Part shown: positions 35,419-45,283 of the stretch, piece after piece
Position numbering within the stretch: the first letter of the stretch is position 1
How the letters are laid out: each line of letters opens with the position of its first letter
NCBI GenBank assembly: GCA_002309375.1
Contig: DBXK01000012.1
Span: forward strand, 116,043-180,042
Source: Christensenella sp. UBA1214
Lineage (GTDB): Bacteria > Bacillota > Clostridia > Christensenellales > CAG-138
Reading direction: 5' to 3'
DNA: 64,000 bases
Notes under the pieces: model-generated
What the model was told of the DNA's origin: nothing
The model's database searches: none
The model's input: the letters and a program-made list of their open reading frames with translations, nothing else
Translations under genes and position numbers: made by a program

Positions 35419-35835
35419 ATGGAAAAGAAAACTTTGGTCATCGGCGTCATCGGCGCGGACGTTCACGCAGTCGGCAACCAGATCCTGTACCATGCCTTCT
35501 CCGACGCGGGCTTCAACGTCGTCAACCTCGGCGTTATGGTCTCCCAGGAGGAGTTCATCAACGCGGCGATCGAAACCAATGCGGACGCGATCCTTGTTTC
35601 CTCCCTCTACGGCCAGGGCGAGCTCGACTGCCGCGGTCTTCGCGAAAAGTGCGATGAAGCCGGCCTCGGCGGGATCCTCCTTTACGTCGGCGGAAACATC
35701 GTCATCGGCAAGCAGCCCTTCGACGAGGTCGAGAAGCGCTTCAAGGCGATGGGCTTCGACCGCTCCTTCCCGCCGGGAACTCCGCCGGAAGTCGATATTG
35801 CGGCGCTGAAGGAAGATCTGCACATTGAGGATTGA
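35419..35835 (+). CDS. glmS: glutamate mutase sigma subunit (B12-binding)
   Basis: 138 residues from the ATG at 35419 with CGAGG upstream; the open frame before it has no family similarity. The cobalamin-binding motif D14-x-H16-x2-G19 in [14 protein letters not shown] places the histidine under cobalt in the base-off mode, and [11 protein letters not shown] further on matches the family. With GlmE it interconverts L-glutamate and (2S,3S)-3-methylaspartate. It heads the operon glmS-glmL-glmE-mal, the order known from glutamate-fermenting clostridia. Confidence 0.96.
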   Translation: MEKKTLVIGVIGADVHAVGNQILYHAFSDAGFNVVNLGVMVSQEEFINAAIETNADAILVSSLYGQGELDCRGLREKCDEAGLGGILLYVGGNIVIGKQPFDEVEKRFKAMGFDRSFPPGTPPEVDIAALKEDLHIED

Positions 35836-35853
35836 TGCGCGGGAGAGGTTGAG

Positions 35854-37245
35854 ATGAAGCCTGTTCTTTTGATCGATTTCGGAAGTACATATACGAAAGT
35901 CACCGCGGTGGACGTAGACGCTCCGCGGCTTTTGGGAACAGCGAATTCATACACCACCGTTCAGACCGACATCAACGACGGGCTTGCCGATGCTCTCTTG
36001 AAATTGGAGCAGACGACCGGTAAGCTCGATTTTTCTGCCCGTTATGCGGCCTCGAGCGCCGCGGGCGGCCTTCGGATGCTGGCGAGCGGCCTTGTTCCGG
36101 AGCTCACTGCGGAGGCGGCGAAGACCGCGAGCCTCGGCGCGGGTGCAAAGGTTTTAAAGACCTATGCCTTCAAGCTCACCGAGGACGATGCGGAGGAGAT
36201 AAAGCGGATCAACCCGGATATCTTCCTTCTCGTGGGCGGCACGGACGGCGGCAACACCGACTGCATCACCTATAATGCAAAGGTGCTTGCGGAGATCGGC
36301 GGCAATTACCCGATCATTCTTGCGGGCAACCGCAACGCGGCGAGGACCTGCGAGAGGATCCTCGAGGGCAGGGAAGTGCACATCACCGAAAACGTGATGC
36401 CGAAGTTCGGCGTGCTGAACATCGAGCCCGCCCAGAAGGAGATCCGCGAGGTTTTCCTCGGCAATATCGTAAAGGCGAAGGGCCTCACGAAGGCGAGCGA
36501 GCTGATCTCCGGCATCATGATGCCGACCCCTTCCGCCGTGCTTGCGGCGATGAAGCTGCTCGCGGAGGGAACGAAGACCCAGCGCGGCATCGGCGACCTC
36601 GTCGCCGTTGACGTCGGCGGCGCAACGACGGATATCTATTCCGTCTGCGAAGGCCTGCCGGATGATCCTCGCACTTCATTGAAGGGCCTCCCGGAACCCT
36701 ATATCAAGCGCACCGTCGAAGGCGATATCGGCATGCGTTACAGCATCCGCGGCATCGTCGACGCTGCCGGGATCGAGAAGATCGCGGAGATCGCGGGCGT
36801 TTCCGAGGAGCGCGCGGAGGCGATCATCGATATGTTCGCGAAGAACACCGATATGCTTCCATACGACGAAGAAACGCAGGCCGTTGACGAAGCGCTTGCG
36901 AGCATGGCCGTCCGCGTTGCTGTCACGCGCCACGCAGGTCGCCTCGAGGAAGTTTTCGGCATCGGCGGACTGAAGCTCGTTCAGACCGGCAAAAACCTTC
37001 TGAACGTTGAAAAATTCATCGTGACCGGCGGCTCGCTGATCCACACCGCGCACACCGGCCGGATCGCATCCTACGGTTTCTATGACGAGGAGGACGAGAC
37101 CAGCCTCAAGCCGAGGCAGGCGGAAGTCCTCGTCGATCGAAAGTACATAATCGCCGCAATGGGCCTGCTCAGCGAGCATTATCCGGAAGCGGCATTCACC
37201 ATAATGAAGGAGGAGTTAGTAAAAGATGGCATTAGTTCAAAATAA
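35854..37245 (+). CDS. glmL: glutamate mutase activator ATPase (MutL/GlmL)
   Basis: 463 residues. Actin-like/ASKHA ATPase features are visible: [15 protein letters not shown] at the N terminus, [34 protein letters not shown] and [13 protein letters not shown]. This family lies between the two mutase subunits in glutamate-fermenting clostridia and is thought to reactivate or load the B12 enzyme; its exact mechanism is not settled. A related protein sits beside ornithine aminomutase at 56752. Confidence 0.92.
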   Translation: MKPVLLIDFGSTYTKVTAVDVDAPRLLGTANSYTTVQTDINDGLADALLKLEQTTGKLDFSARYAASSAAGGLRMLASGLVPELTAEAAKTASLGAGAKVLKTYAFKLTEDDAEEIKRINPDIFLLVGGTDGGNTDCITYNAKVLAEIGGNYPIILAGNRNAARTCERILEGREVHITENVMPKFGVLNIEPAQKEIREVFLGNIVKAKGLTKASELISGIMMPTPSAVLAAMKLLAEGTKTQRGIGDLVAVDVGGATTDIYSVCEGLPDDPRTSLKGLPEPYIKRTVEGDIGMRYSIRGIVDAAGIEKIAEIAGVSEERAEAIIDMFAKNTDMLPYDEETQAVDEALASMAVRVAVTRHAGRLEEVFGIGGLKLVQTGKNLLNVEKFIVTGGSLIHTAHTGRIASYGFYDEEDETSLKPRQAEVLVDRKYIIAAMGLLSEHYPEAAFTIMKEELVKDGISSK

Positions 37246-38680
37246 GCGCATTTCGAATGCGGAATTCAACAGCATCCGCGAGGAAGTCCTCAAGCAGTGG
37301 CCCACCGGCGCGGAAGTCGACCTCAAGGAAGCGATCGAGTTCCATAAATCCCTGCCGGATCATAAGATCTTTTCAAAGAAGCTTGTCGACGCAAAGAATA
37401 AGGGTATCACCCTGATCCAGCCCCGCGCCGGCGTTGCGCTGATCGATGCGCATATCGAGCTTCTGACCTATCTGCAGGATAAGGGCGAAGCGGATCTGCT
37501 GCCCACCACGATCGACAGCTATACCCGCCAGAACCGCTATCAGGAGGCGGAGACCGGTATCCGCGAATCCATGAAGGAGCGCCGCAGCATGCTCAACGGC
37601 TTCCCGGCTGTCAACCACGGCGTGCAGGGCTGCCGCAGGCTCATCAACGCCCTCAACACCCCGATCCAGGTCCGCCACGGCACGCCCGACGCAAGGCTCC
37701 TCACCGAGATCACCTATGCCGGCGGCTTCACCAGCTACGAGGGCGGCGGCATCTCCTACAACCTTCCCTATGCGAAGAATGTTCCGATGGAGAAGACGAT
37801 CCGCGACTGGCAGTATGTGGACAGGCTCACCGGAATCTATGAGGAAGCCGGCGTTTCCATCAACCGCGAGCCCTACGGCCCGCTGACCGGCACCCTCGTT
37901 CCGCCCTGCATCTCCCACGCCGTCGCGATCATCGAAGCACTCCTTGCCGCCGAGCAGGGCGTCAAGAACATAACCGTCGGCTACGGCCAGTGCGGAAACC
38001 TCGTTCAGGACGTCGCGGCGATCCGCGTGCTCGAGGAGCTCACCAACGAATACCTCGAGAACAACGGTTACAAGGACGTTGTCGTCACCACCGTTTTCCA
38101 TCAGTGGATGGGCGGTTTCCCGCAGGACGAAGCGAAGGCATTCGGCGTCATCAGCTGGGGCAGCGCGACCGCCGCGCTCTCGAAGGCCACCAAGGTCATC
38201 GTCAAGACCCCGCATGAGGCCGCAGGCGTTCCGACAATGGAAGCCAACGCGCAGGGCCTCCGCTGCACGAAGCAGGTCATCAGCATGCTTTCCGACCAGG
38301 TCTGCACCGCCGCGAACCTCGAGGAGGAGAAGGAAATGATCCGCCGCGAGACCCGCTGCATCGTTGACCGCTGCTTCGAGCTCGGCAACGGCGACATCGC
38401 CGAAGGCACAGTCCGCGCTGTCCTCACCGGCGTTCTCGATATCCCGTTCGCGCCTTCCCGCTTCAACGCGGGCAAGATGCTCCCCGCGAGGGACAACGAC
38501 GGCGCGATCCGTATCCTCGACATGGGCCATCTCCCGTTCACCGAGGATATCAAAGCCTTCCACCGTGCGAAGATCGGCGAGCGCGCCAAAGCGGAAAAGC
38601 GCAACGCCTCCTTCCAGATGGTCATCGACGACGTATACGCCATCAGCAAGGGCCGCCTCGTCGGCCGCCCGAAGATCTGA
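37226..38680 (+). CDS. glmE: glutamate mutase epsilon subunit (catalytic barrel)
   Basis: 484 residues, normal length. The start at 37226 overlaps the glmL end by 20 bases and has AAGGAGG. Conserved stretches include [30 protein letters not shown] (with the arginine and glutamate groups that bind substrate), [22 protein letters not shown] and [11 protein letters not shown]. It forms the TIM-barrel in which the adenosyl radical rearranges glutamate. Confidence 0.96.
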   Translation: MALVQNKRISNAEFNSIREEVLKQWPTGAEVDLKEAIEFHKSLPDHKIFSKKLVDAKNKGITLIQPRAGVALIDAHIELLTYLQDKGEADLLPTTIDSYTRQNRYQEAETGIRESMKERRSMLNGFPAVNHGVQGCRRLINALNTPIQVRHGTPDARLLTEITYAGGFTSYEGGGISYNLPYAKNVPMEKTIRDWQYVDRLTGIYEEAGVSINREPYGPLTGTLVPPCISHAVAIIEALLAAEQGVKNITVGYGQCGNLVQDVAAIRVLEELTNEYLENNGYKDVVVTTVFHQWMGGFPQDEAKAFGVISWGSATAALSKATKVIVKTPHEAAGVPTMEANAQGLRCTKQVISMLSDQVCTAANLEEEKEMIRRETRCIVDRCFELGNGDIAEGTVRAVLTGVLDIPFAPSRFNAGKMLPARDNDGAIRILDMGHLPFTEDIKAFHRAKIGERAKAEKRNASFQMVIDDVYAISKGRLVGRPKI

Positions 38681-38724
38681 TCGGCATTACATAAAAATAA
38701 ATTTACCGGAAAGGGAATACAAAA

Positions 38725-39975
38725 ATGAAAATTGTTGATTTGATCTGCTCCGCAGGCCGCACCGGCTTCTATTTCGACGATCAGCGCGCCATCAAGTCCG
38801 GCGCAAAATCCGACGGCGCCGCTTATTTCGGCGAGACCAAGACCGCGGGCTTCACCTCCGTGCGTATGCCCGGCGAATCCATCTCCGTGATGCTCGTTCT
38901 CGAGGACGGCCAGATCGCGATGGGCGACTGCGCTGCCGTTCAGTACAGCGGCTGCGGCGGACGCGATCCGCTGTTCCTTGCGAAGGATTTCATCCCGATC
39001 ATCGAGAATTACATCAAGCCCGCTCTGATCGGCAAGGAAGCCGATAACTTCCGCGAGCTTGCGAAATACGTCGAGTCCATCACCGTTGAGGGCAAGCGCC
39101 TCCACACCGCGATCCGCTACGGCATGACCCAGGCCCTGCTCGACGCCGTCGCGAAGGCGACCCACAGGATGATGTTCGAAGTCGTTGCCGATGAATACGG
39201 CTGCACCGTCGAGGATAAGCCCCTCGATATCTTCACTCAGTCCGGCGACGATCGCTACACCAACTCCGATAAGATGATCATCAAGGGCGCTCAGATCCTG
39301 CCCCACGCGCTGATCAACAACGTGAAGACCAAGCTCGGCGAGCACGGCGAGCTCCTCCTCGAGTACGTCAAGTGGCTTCGCGACCGCGTTCTTGCGCTGC
39401 GCACCAGCGAAGATTATAACCCGATCTTCCATATCGATGTTTACGGCACGATCGGCATCGCTTTCGGCAACGACAACTATAAGGCGATGGCCGATTATAT
39501 GGCGACCCTCGAAGAGGCCGCAAAGCCCTTCCATCTCCGCATCGAAGGCCCGATGGACGTTGAGGACCGCGAAAAGCAGATGCTCGCTCTGAAGGCGATC
39601 ACCAAGGAACTCGACGACCGCGGCATCAACGTTGAGATCGTGGCCGACGAATGGTGCAACACCCTTGAGGATATCAAATACTTCGCCGACAATAAGGCGG
39701 GCCATATGGTCCAGATCAAGACCCCCGACCTCGGCGGCATCAACAACACGATCGAAGCCGTTCTTTACTGCAAAGAGCGCGGCATCGGCGCTTACCAGGG
39801 CGGCACCTGCAACGAGACCGACCGCAGCGCGCAGGTCTGCGTACACTGCGCGATGGCGACCCGTCCCGATCAGATCCTTGCGAAGCCCGGCATGGGCGTT
39901 GACGAGGGCTACATGATCGTTTACAACGAGATGCAGCGCATCCTCGCTTACCACGGGGCGAAGCAGGCCAAATAA
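38725..39975 (+). CDS. mal: methylaspartate ammonia-lyase
   Basis: 416 residues, full length, enolase superfamily. The catalytic lysine lies in VQIKTPDLGGINNT, and metal-binding acidic residues in IFHIDVYGT, LRIEGPMD and VEIVADEWCNT. It removes ammonia from 3-methylaspartate to give mesaconate, which the hydratase at 33667-35074 converts to citramalate. It is the last gene of the operon, followed by a terminator. Confidence 0.97.
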   Translation: MKIVDLICSAGRTGFYFDDQRAIKSGAKSDGAAYFGETKTAGFTSVRMPGESISVMLVLEDGQIAMGDCAAVQYSGCGGRDPLFLAKDFIPIIENYIKPALIGKEADNFRELAKYVESITVEGKRLHTAIRYGMTQALLDAVAKATHRMMFEVVADEYGCTVEDKPLDIFTQSGDDRYTNSDKMIIKGAQILPHALINNVKTKLGEHGELLLEYVKWLRDRVLALRTSEDYNPIFHIDVYGTIGIAFGNDNYKAMADYMATLEEAAKPFHLRIEGPMDVEDREKQMLALKAITKELDDRGINVEIVADEWCNTLEDIKYFADNKAGHMVQIKTPDLGGINNTIEAVLYCKERGIGAYQGGTCNETDRSAQVCVHCAMATRPDQILAKPGMGVDEGYMIVYNEMQRILAYHGAKQAK

Positions 39976-39988
39976 GCCAAAATAAAAC

Positions 39989-40027
39989 GAACTGCCGACG
40001 GAACCGACCGCCGGCAGTTTTTTATTT
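39989..40027. terminator. terminator shared by mal and the convergent glycosidase gene
   Basis: AACTGCCG ... CGGCAGTT stem at about 39990-40018 with an internal second pairing, followed by a T-run on the + strand; the preceding A-rich stretch serves the minus strand. Confidence 0.75.
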
Positions 40028-40034
40028 CAAAGGA

Positions 40035-42203
40035 TCATCTTTTTCTGCGCTTCGTTATAATAACAGCGGTAATACCTGAGGTGATAATAACGAAGATGAG
40101 CGCAGCAGTGATTATGACGCGGGGATCGACGGAAGATTTATCCGCGGTGGAAGCTTCTTTCGGCTGCTCCGATGCCGTGGCCTGCGTTGGAAGCGGGAAG
40201 GCCGGGGAAGTCGGCGTCAAAGAGACCGCTTCGGTCGGCAGAGTTGTTTCGGATGGAACGGGCGTTTCCGTCGGCGCAGGCGTGGGGTCGATCTGAATAT
40301 CATATCGAAGCGAAGCTCCGCGCGGATAAAGCACTTCGCCGGTGAATCGATTATCGCTGCCGAGGGCAGGAATATTGACGGGAAGTATTCCGGACGGCGT
40401 TTCGCCGGAGCTGAACATCAGGTACACTGCCGCCGGGATATTCGGCCCGTACTGAAGCGATGTGCCGTCTGTTTTGCGCGGGTCTTCATTCATTCCCCTG
40501 GAAGAATAAGCAAGCATTATTGCATCGGCGGACCGGAAACGGGCGGCGTCGTATGGCAGAAGAGCGCTCAGAAGGATGACTTTGCCTCCGTTGGAGTGCA
40601 CGAATGAAATGATCGAATCGATCTTCCTCGCCGTGCTGCCGCGCAAAGCGCTTTCGGACCGCAGTTCCGATATTATGATCACATTATCCGTGCCGCGTAA
40701 CTCACCGAAAATCGCGTCCAAACTGTTATCGGTGTAATCAAGAACCCGAATTTCCGCTCCTTTGGCAAGCATGCCCTCCGTTCGGATCAGATCGACCGCA
40801 TACTGCACGGAGAACCTCTCGCTTTCATCCTTTGCGAGAATAACGGTCTTTTCGTTTTCGCGGATCAGGGGAATAAGCTCGTCCTCATTCTTCAAAAGCG
40901 TTATGCATTTCTTTGCGATCGCCCATTCGGCCGCATGGTTATCCGTGCTCCCGACAACGGCTGAGGCCGATGCGATGCGGCTTTCGATATTCGAACCGTC
41001 ATATGGCGCCGTGAGGCCGTGACGCTGCTTGAGGCGAAGGATGCGCGTCACTGCGGCGTCTATTCTGTCCATCGAAAGCTCGCCGTTCTCGGCCATCCAA
41101 ACGAGCTTTGCGATATAATTCTCAAGCGCCGCGGCGCCGGCTGAACCGATCGGATTCACCGGCATAAGAAGCATATCGACGCCGGCTTCGATCGCGAGCT
41201 TTGCGGAGTCATATTTGTCGAAATGCTCGCTGAGCGCGTCCATCGTCATCGAGTCGGTTATCACAACGCCGTCAAAGCCGAGATCGTTTCGAAGGATATC
41301 GGTTACGATCGTCTTCGAAAGCGTTGCGGGAAGGCAGACTTCGCGTCCGGTTTTCCTTGAAACATATCTGCCGGTCTCGATATTCGGGAACTGGATGTGC
41401 GCGGTCATGATCATCTCCGCGCCTTGTTCGATGCATTCGCCGAAAGGCAGGAGTTCGCAATCCTCGAGCTCGGCATAAGTCTTTTCAATGAGCGGAAGGC
41501 CGGTGTGACTGTCCGTCGATGTGTCTCCGTGGCCGGGGAAATGCTTGAGCGATGCAATGGTGCCCGTGCTCATAAGGCCGGAAACAAATTGCCTCCCGCG
41601 TTCGCCGGCGATCTCCGCGCTGTCCGAAAACGAGCGAACGCCGATGACCGGATTCGCGGGATTGGAATTCACATCGACTACAGGAGCAAAATCGACGCTT
41701 ATGCCGAGCGAGTTCAGCTCGCTTCCGATGATTCTCCCGGCGATGAACGCATCACCGGGATCCGGATCCGCTCCGAGCGCCATGTTTCCAGGCATCTGCG
41801 TACCATACCCGAGGCGGGTGATCGTTCCGCCCTCCTGATCGGTGCAGATAAGAAGCTGAGGCCGCGAAGAGCCGCCCAAAGCGTTTGCTGTTTGCAGAGA
41901 ATCGATATAGCGAACGGTCCCTTCAACGCCTTCGCAGTTTTGAGCGAAAAGAATGACTCCGCCGAGGCAGTATTTTTTAATCAAAGAAGCGACGCTCGAA
42001 GGAAGAAACTGATTGCCGTCTGCGTCCTGCGCATAGCCGAAGCTCAAAACGAGCATTTGGCAGAGCTTTTCCTCCGTCGACATATTCGAAACCGCTTCTT
42101 CGATCGTGTTTTCCGCGGAGGTTTTTGCGGCGCCGGGAAAAAGGCCGACAACGAGCACGGCTGCGATAACTGCGGAAATCACTTTTAAAAAAAACTTATG
42201 CAT
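40035..42203 (-). CDS. exported family 3 glycosidase, NagZ-type beta-N-acetylhexosaminidase, membrane-anchored
   Basis: 722 residues. A signal peptide (about 1-30, ending near KTSAEN) leads to a GH3 catalytic barrel with KHFPGHGDTSTDSHTGLP, the histidine-aspartate loop typical of NagZ, and the nucleophile in DGVVITDSMTMDAL. A second domain (about 400-600) follows, then a Pro/Thr-rich linker (TPAPTETPVPSETT region) and a C-terminal membrane span ending in KRRKR. It probably trims peptidoglycan or other GlcNAc glycans at the cell surface. The best promoter places the transcript start almost at the ATG, so the message may lack a leader. Confidence 0.9.
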   Translation of the reverse strand: MHKFFLKVISAVIAAVLVVGLFPGAAKTSAENTIEEAVSNMSTEEKLCQMLVLSFGYAQDADGNQFLPSSVASLIKKYCLGGVILFAQNCEGVEGTVRYIDSLQTANALGGSSRPQLLICTDQEGGTITRLGYGTQMPGNMALGADPDPGDAFIAGRIIGSELNSLGISVDFAPVVDVNSNPANPVIGVRSFSDSAEIAGERGRQFVSGLMSTGTIASLKHFPGHGDTSTDSHTGLPLIEKTYAELEDCELLPFGECIEQGAEMIMTAHIQFPNIETGRYVSRKTGREVCLPATLSKTIVTDILRNDLGFDGVVITDSMTMDALSEHFDKYDSAKLAIEAGVDMLLMPVNPIGSAGAAALENYIAKLVWMAENGELSMDRIDAAVTRILRLKQRHGLTAPYDGSNIESRIASASAVVGSTDNHAAEWAIAKKCITLLKNEDELIPLIRENEKTVILAKDESERFSVQYAVDLIRTEGMLAKGAEIRVLDYTDNSLDAIFGELRGTDNVIIISELRSESALRGSTARKIDSIISFVHSNGGKVILLSALLPYDAARFRSADAIMLAYSSRGMNEDPRKTDGTSLQYGPNIPAAVYLMFSSGETPSGILPVNIPALGSDNRFTGEVLYPRGASLRYDIQIDPTPAPTETPVPSETTLPTEAVSLTPTSPAFPLPTQATASEQPKEASTADKSSVDPRVIITAALIFVIITSGITAVIITKRRKR

Positions 42204-42209
42204 TCTTAA

Positions 42210-42238
42210 ATTATACTACAGCCGCGATTTTTTCTCAA
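42210..42238 (-). promoter_or_regulatory. sigma-A promoter of the glycosidase gene
   Basis: Read on the minus strand: TTGAGA (42238-42233), 17-base spacer, TATAAT (42215-42210). Predicted start is within a few bases of the ATG at 42203, and no Shine-Dalgarno is seen before that ATG. Confidence 0.65.
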
Positions 42239-42273
42239 GCTCAGCTCCATCATAAAAATGTACACATTTTCTC

Positions 42274-42302
42274 TGGATATCGGAGCCGGAATGTGCTATT
42301 AT
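42274..42302 (+). promoter_or_regulatory. extended -10 promoter of the TerB/BrxD-like/helicase operon
   Basis: TGGATA at 42274-42279, 17-base spacer, TATTAT at 42297-42302 preceded by TGC, an extended -10. Its predicted start (near 42309) lies after the ATG at 42258, which supports translation from the TTG at 42345. It is divergent from the glycosidase promoter. Confidence 0.6.
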
Positions 42303-42344
42303 GTATTTGTCGGATTTTGTGCCAAAGGAAAGGGGGAAGAGGCT

Positions 42345-43973
42345 TTGATCGACATAGATGAACTCAAGGAAAAGCTTAAATCGGTCAAGCTCCTTTCCGA
42401 AGAGCAGGTCACGGATATCGTGAACGCGGTGATGAATCGGCTGAATCCGGAAGAAAAACCCGCCCGGCAAGCGCATGTCTATACCGATGAGCCGATCGAT
42501 TTATCGGCACGACCCGAAGGCTTTAACAGGGCGCAAGATGACGACGCTGCGGCGGAGCGGATCGCGGAGATGCGGAAGATCCCTTTCAAACGAGAGAACC
42601 GCGGCAAAACGCCGGAGGAGATCTTCTTCCTTCAGGCAAAATCCATGGCGGATTTTGAGGATGATTACACTCCGCCGTATCAGGATCACAATGATCTCCG
42701 CCGTCAGGAGCTCGGCCGCTATTTTTACGGATTTCAGTCGATGTCCGTGCGGAATCTGCGGATCTATTATACATGGAGAACGAAGCTGCGCGGCGGCGAG
42801 CTTCTCCGAACGACGCTCACGAATGCCTTTATCTACGCAACGGAGCTGATCCACTGCATCGGCTTCGATTCGAAGGAGGAAGCGTACGAAGCGCTCAAAT
42901 CGTTTGTCGAGGGTTATTCCGCGCTCGACAGCCGGTTTACGAATTTCGGCCGTAAATGGCTGAAGGATTTTGCGATCTTTTATGATCTCCCCGCGGAGCT
43001 GGTCGCCGAAAACGGTTCTTCAGCCGACGTTTTGCGCACTCTCGGCGAGCCTTTTGGCGCGGATGATGAAGCGCTTTATGATGCGATCAGGCTCAGTTCT
43101 TCCTATAAACCGGAAAATTCGCGCTTCTGCACGGCTTATCCGAAGGACTATATGCACGTCGTCTGCCGTGTTTACAGGGCTCTGATTGCAGACGATGCGG
43201 AGGAAGCCTTCCGCCGATATGTCGGAGTCTATACCGAAAATGCATACGATCTTTTCGGAACGGCGATGTTCTGCGCAAGGAACTGCAGCGCTGACCGCGT
43301 TTACCGCGCCGACGGCATGACGAAATATGCTTCAAAGGACGGGAAATGGTATGTTGAGCGCCTGACGCGCAGCACGAAGCAAATTTCCGAGCTCGGCAGG
43401 CTCCTCAAGAATATCGACCATATGATGCGAAAACGTTGGAAATTCGCATCGAAAATCAAAGCCGACGGGCTGAGCGAATCGATTGCCGCTCTGATAGATG
43501 AACAAATAACCGCTTATCTTGCGGAAAAGCGGATCCGAAAACAGCAGTCGATCAAGCTCGATCTCGATAAACTCCCGTCGATCCGAAGCTCCGCGGATGA
43601 AACTGCGGAAATGCTGCTGACGGAAGATGAACCCGAAGAAGAGACAGATGCTCCCTTCGAAAAGCCGATGCAGGCAAAGCCCGACGAAGCAACAATACCG
43701 GATCAAACACCGGAGGACAATAAAGAACCGGAGCAAAGCGGCCTTCCTGAGCTTACAGAGGCCGAAAAAGCGCTCCTTGTCTGCCTTTTGAACGGCGAGC
43801 CGTATGCGGATAAGCTGCGCCTGCTCGGCGTGCTGCCGTCGATCGCGGCGGACAGCCTGAATGAAAAAATGATGGATCTTTTCGGCGACACCGTTGCTGT
43901 CGACAACGGAGAGAAGCTCGAACTGATCGAGGACTATATCGAGGATCTGAAAGGAATCGTTGAGAAACTATGA
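42345..43973 (+). CDS. TerB-N/TerB-C domain protein, first gene of a helicase module
   Basis: 542 residues from a TTG at 42345, preceded by AAGGGGGAAGAGG and lying after the predicted transcript start. A TerB-N domain (about 85-215) is recognised by FYGFQSMSVRNLRIYYTWRT, LTNAFIYATELIHCIG and EEAYEALKSFVEGY. A TerB-C domain occupies the last 75 residues (LTEAEKALLVCLL, GVLPSIAADSLNEKMMD, FGDTV, LIEDYIEDL). An acidic Pro/Glu-rich linker (about 430-465) joins them. In other genomes such proteins are coded next to the same ATPase and helicase partners. The biochemical role is not established. Four-base ATGA overlap with the next gene. Confidence 0.82.
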   Translation: MIDIDELKEKLKSVKLLSEEQVTDIVNAVMNRLNPEEKPARQAHVYTDEPIDLSARPEGFNRAQDDDAAAERIAEMRKIPFKRENRGKTPEEIFFLQAKSMADFEDDYTPPYQDHNDLRRQELGRYFYGFQSMSVRNLRIYYTWRTKLRGGELLRTTLTNAFIYATELIHCIGFDSKEEAYEALKSFVEGYSALDSRFTNFGRKWLKDFAIFYDLPAELVAENGSSADVLRTLGEPFGADDEALYDAIRLSSSYKPENSRFCTAYPKDYMHVVCRVYRALIADDAEEAFRRYVGVYTENAYDLFGTAMFCARNCSADRVYRADGMTKYASKDGKWYVERLTRSTKQISELGRLLKNIDHMMRKRWKFASKIKADGLSESIAALIDEQITAYLAEKRIRKQQSIKLDLDKLPSIRSSADETAEMLLTEDEPEEETDAPFEKPMQAKPDEATIPDQTPEDNKEPEQSGLPELTEAEKALLVCLLNGEPYADKLRLLGVLPSIAADSLNEKMMDLFGDTVAVDNGEKLELIEDYIEDLKGIVEKL

Positions 43974-45283
43974 AAGTACCCAAGCGGATCGCATCGGTAA
44001 TAATAAACGCTTTGAAGGGCGGCGTCGTGCCGCGCATCGGCCTGCCGTATATCACCGTCGGAAGGGAGGCGGAGATCCGCGCGCTCCTTCGGGACGTCGA
44101 TATCGTTGCGGACGGCGGCGCCTGCTTCCGCTTCATCGTCGGTAAATACGGCAGCGGTAAGAGCTTTTTGCTCCAGACGATCCGCGGCTACGTCATGGAC
44201 CGCAATTTCGTCGTTGCGGACGCCGACCTTTCGCCGGAGCGCCGTCTCCACGGCACGAAGGGGCAGGGGCTTGCGACCTATAAGGAACTGATCCGCAATA
44301 TGTCCACGAAGACCAGGCCCGAGGGCGGCGCGCTGACGCTGATCCTCGACCGCTGGATAAGCTCAATCCGCACGGAGGTCGCTCAGGAAACAGGCCTTTC
44401 GCCGGATGAGCCGGCATTCCGTGCATCGGTCGAAAAAAAGATCAATTCGATTATCGCCTCCCTCAGCGAAATGGTCCACGGCTTTGATTTCGCAAGGCTT
44501 TTGAATGCTTATTATCAGGCAGCTGAGGATGGCGACGATTATAAAAAGAGCCTTGTCGCGAAGTGGTTCCGCGGGGAATACGCGACGAAGGCCGAAGCCA
44601 GGGCCGAGCTCGGCGTCAATATCATCATCACGGATGACGACTGGTACGATTATCTGAAGCTGTTCGCCTCGTTCCTGAAGAGGGCTGGCTACAGCGGGCT
44701 CATGATCATGATCGACGAGCTCGTCAATATCTATAAGATCCCGAACGCGATCTCCCGTCAGTACAATTACGAAAAGCTTCTGACGATGTATAATGACGCT
44801 CTGCAGGGCAAGGCGAGCTATATCGGTATGATCATGGGCGGAACGCCGCAGTGCATCGAGGACACCCGTCGGGGCGTTTTCAGCTATGAAGCGCTGCGCT
44901 CGCGCCTTGAAGCGGGCCGGTTCAGCAAACAGAACGAGCTGAACGATATGATGTCGCCGGTTATCCGCCTCACGCCGCTGACGAAGGAAGAAATGCTGAT
45001 CCTCGTCGAAAAGCTTTCCGCGATCCATGCGGGCCTCTTCGATTACGAGGAACGCATGACGCAGGATGATTTCCTCGATTTCATCCGAATCGAGTATTCG
45101 CGGGTCGGCGCAGAAACGCAGATCACCCCGCGCGAGGTCATCAGGGATTTCATAGAGCTGCTTGACCTCGTCTGCCAGAATCCTTCGCTGAGCCCGAAGG
45201 AACTGCTGCAAAGCGAGAGCTTCACTTTCGCCGCGCCGGAAGCGGGGGATGCGGACGTACTCTTCGAGGAGTTTGAGATCTGA
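43970..45283 (+). CDS. BrxD-like P-loop ATPase (DUF2791 family)
   Basis: 437 residues. Walker A GKYGSGKSF near 55-63 and Walker B GLMIMIDELVNIYKI near 243-257 are intact. PERRLHGTKGQGLATYKELI and GGTPQCIEDTRRGVFSYEALRSRLE match the BrxD/DUF2791 family, AAA-like ATPases found in type 2 BREX phage-defence loci and in smaller helicase pairs. PTPREVIRDFIELLD-like (ITPREVIRDFIELL) near the C terminus is also family-typical. It presumably assembles with the helicase that starts one base inside its stop codon. DNA loading or sensing is inference. Confidence 0.85.
   Translation: MKVPKRIASVIINALKGGVVPRIGLPYITVGREAEIRALLRDVDIVADGGACFRFIVGKYGSGKSFLLQTIRGYVMDRNFVVADADLSPERRLHGTKGQGLATYKELIRNMSTKTRPEGGALTLILDRWISSIRTEVAQETGLSPDEPAFRASVEKKINSIIASLSEMVHGFDFARLLNAYYQAAEDGDDYKKSLVAKWFRGEYATKAEARAELGVNIIITDDDWYDYLKLFASFLKRAGYSGLMIMIDELVNIYKIPNAISRQYNYEKLLTMYNDALQGKASYIGMIMGGTPQCIEDTRRGVFSYEALRSRLEAGRFSKQNELNDMMSPVIRLTPLTKEEMLILVEKLSAIHAGLFDYEERMTQDDFLDFIRIEYSRVGAETQITPREVIRDFIELLDLVCQNPSLSPKELLQSESFTFAAPEAGDADVLFEEFEI

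Noticed and set aside
38101..39954. A 617-codon open frame on the minus strand opposite mal
   Set aside because: Antisense shadow of glmE and mal with no family features.
42258..42344. Start of the TerB-domain protein at the ATG at 42258
   Set aside because: It lies upstream of the predicted transcript start and lacks a ribosome site; the TTG at 42345 has a strong one.
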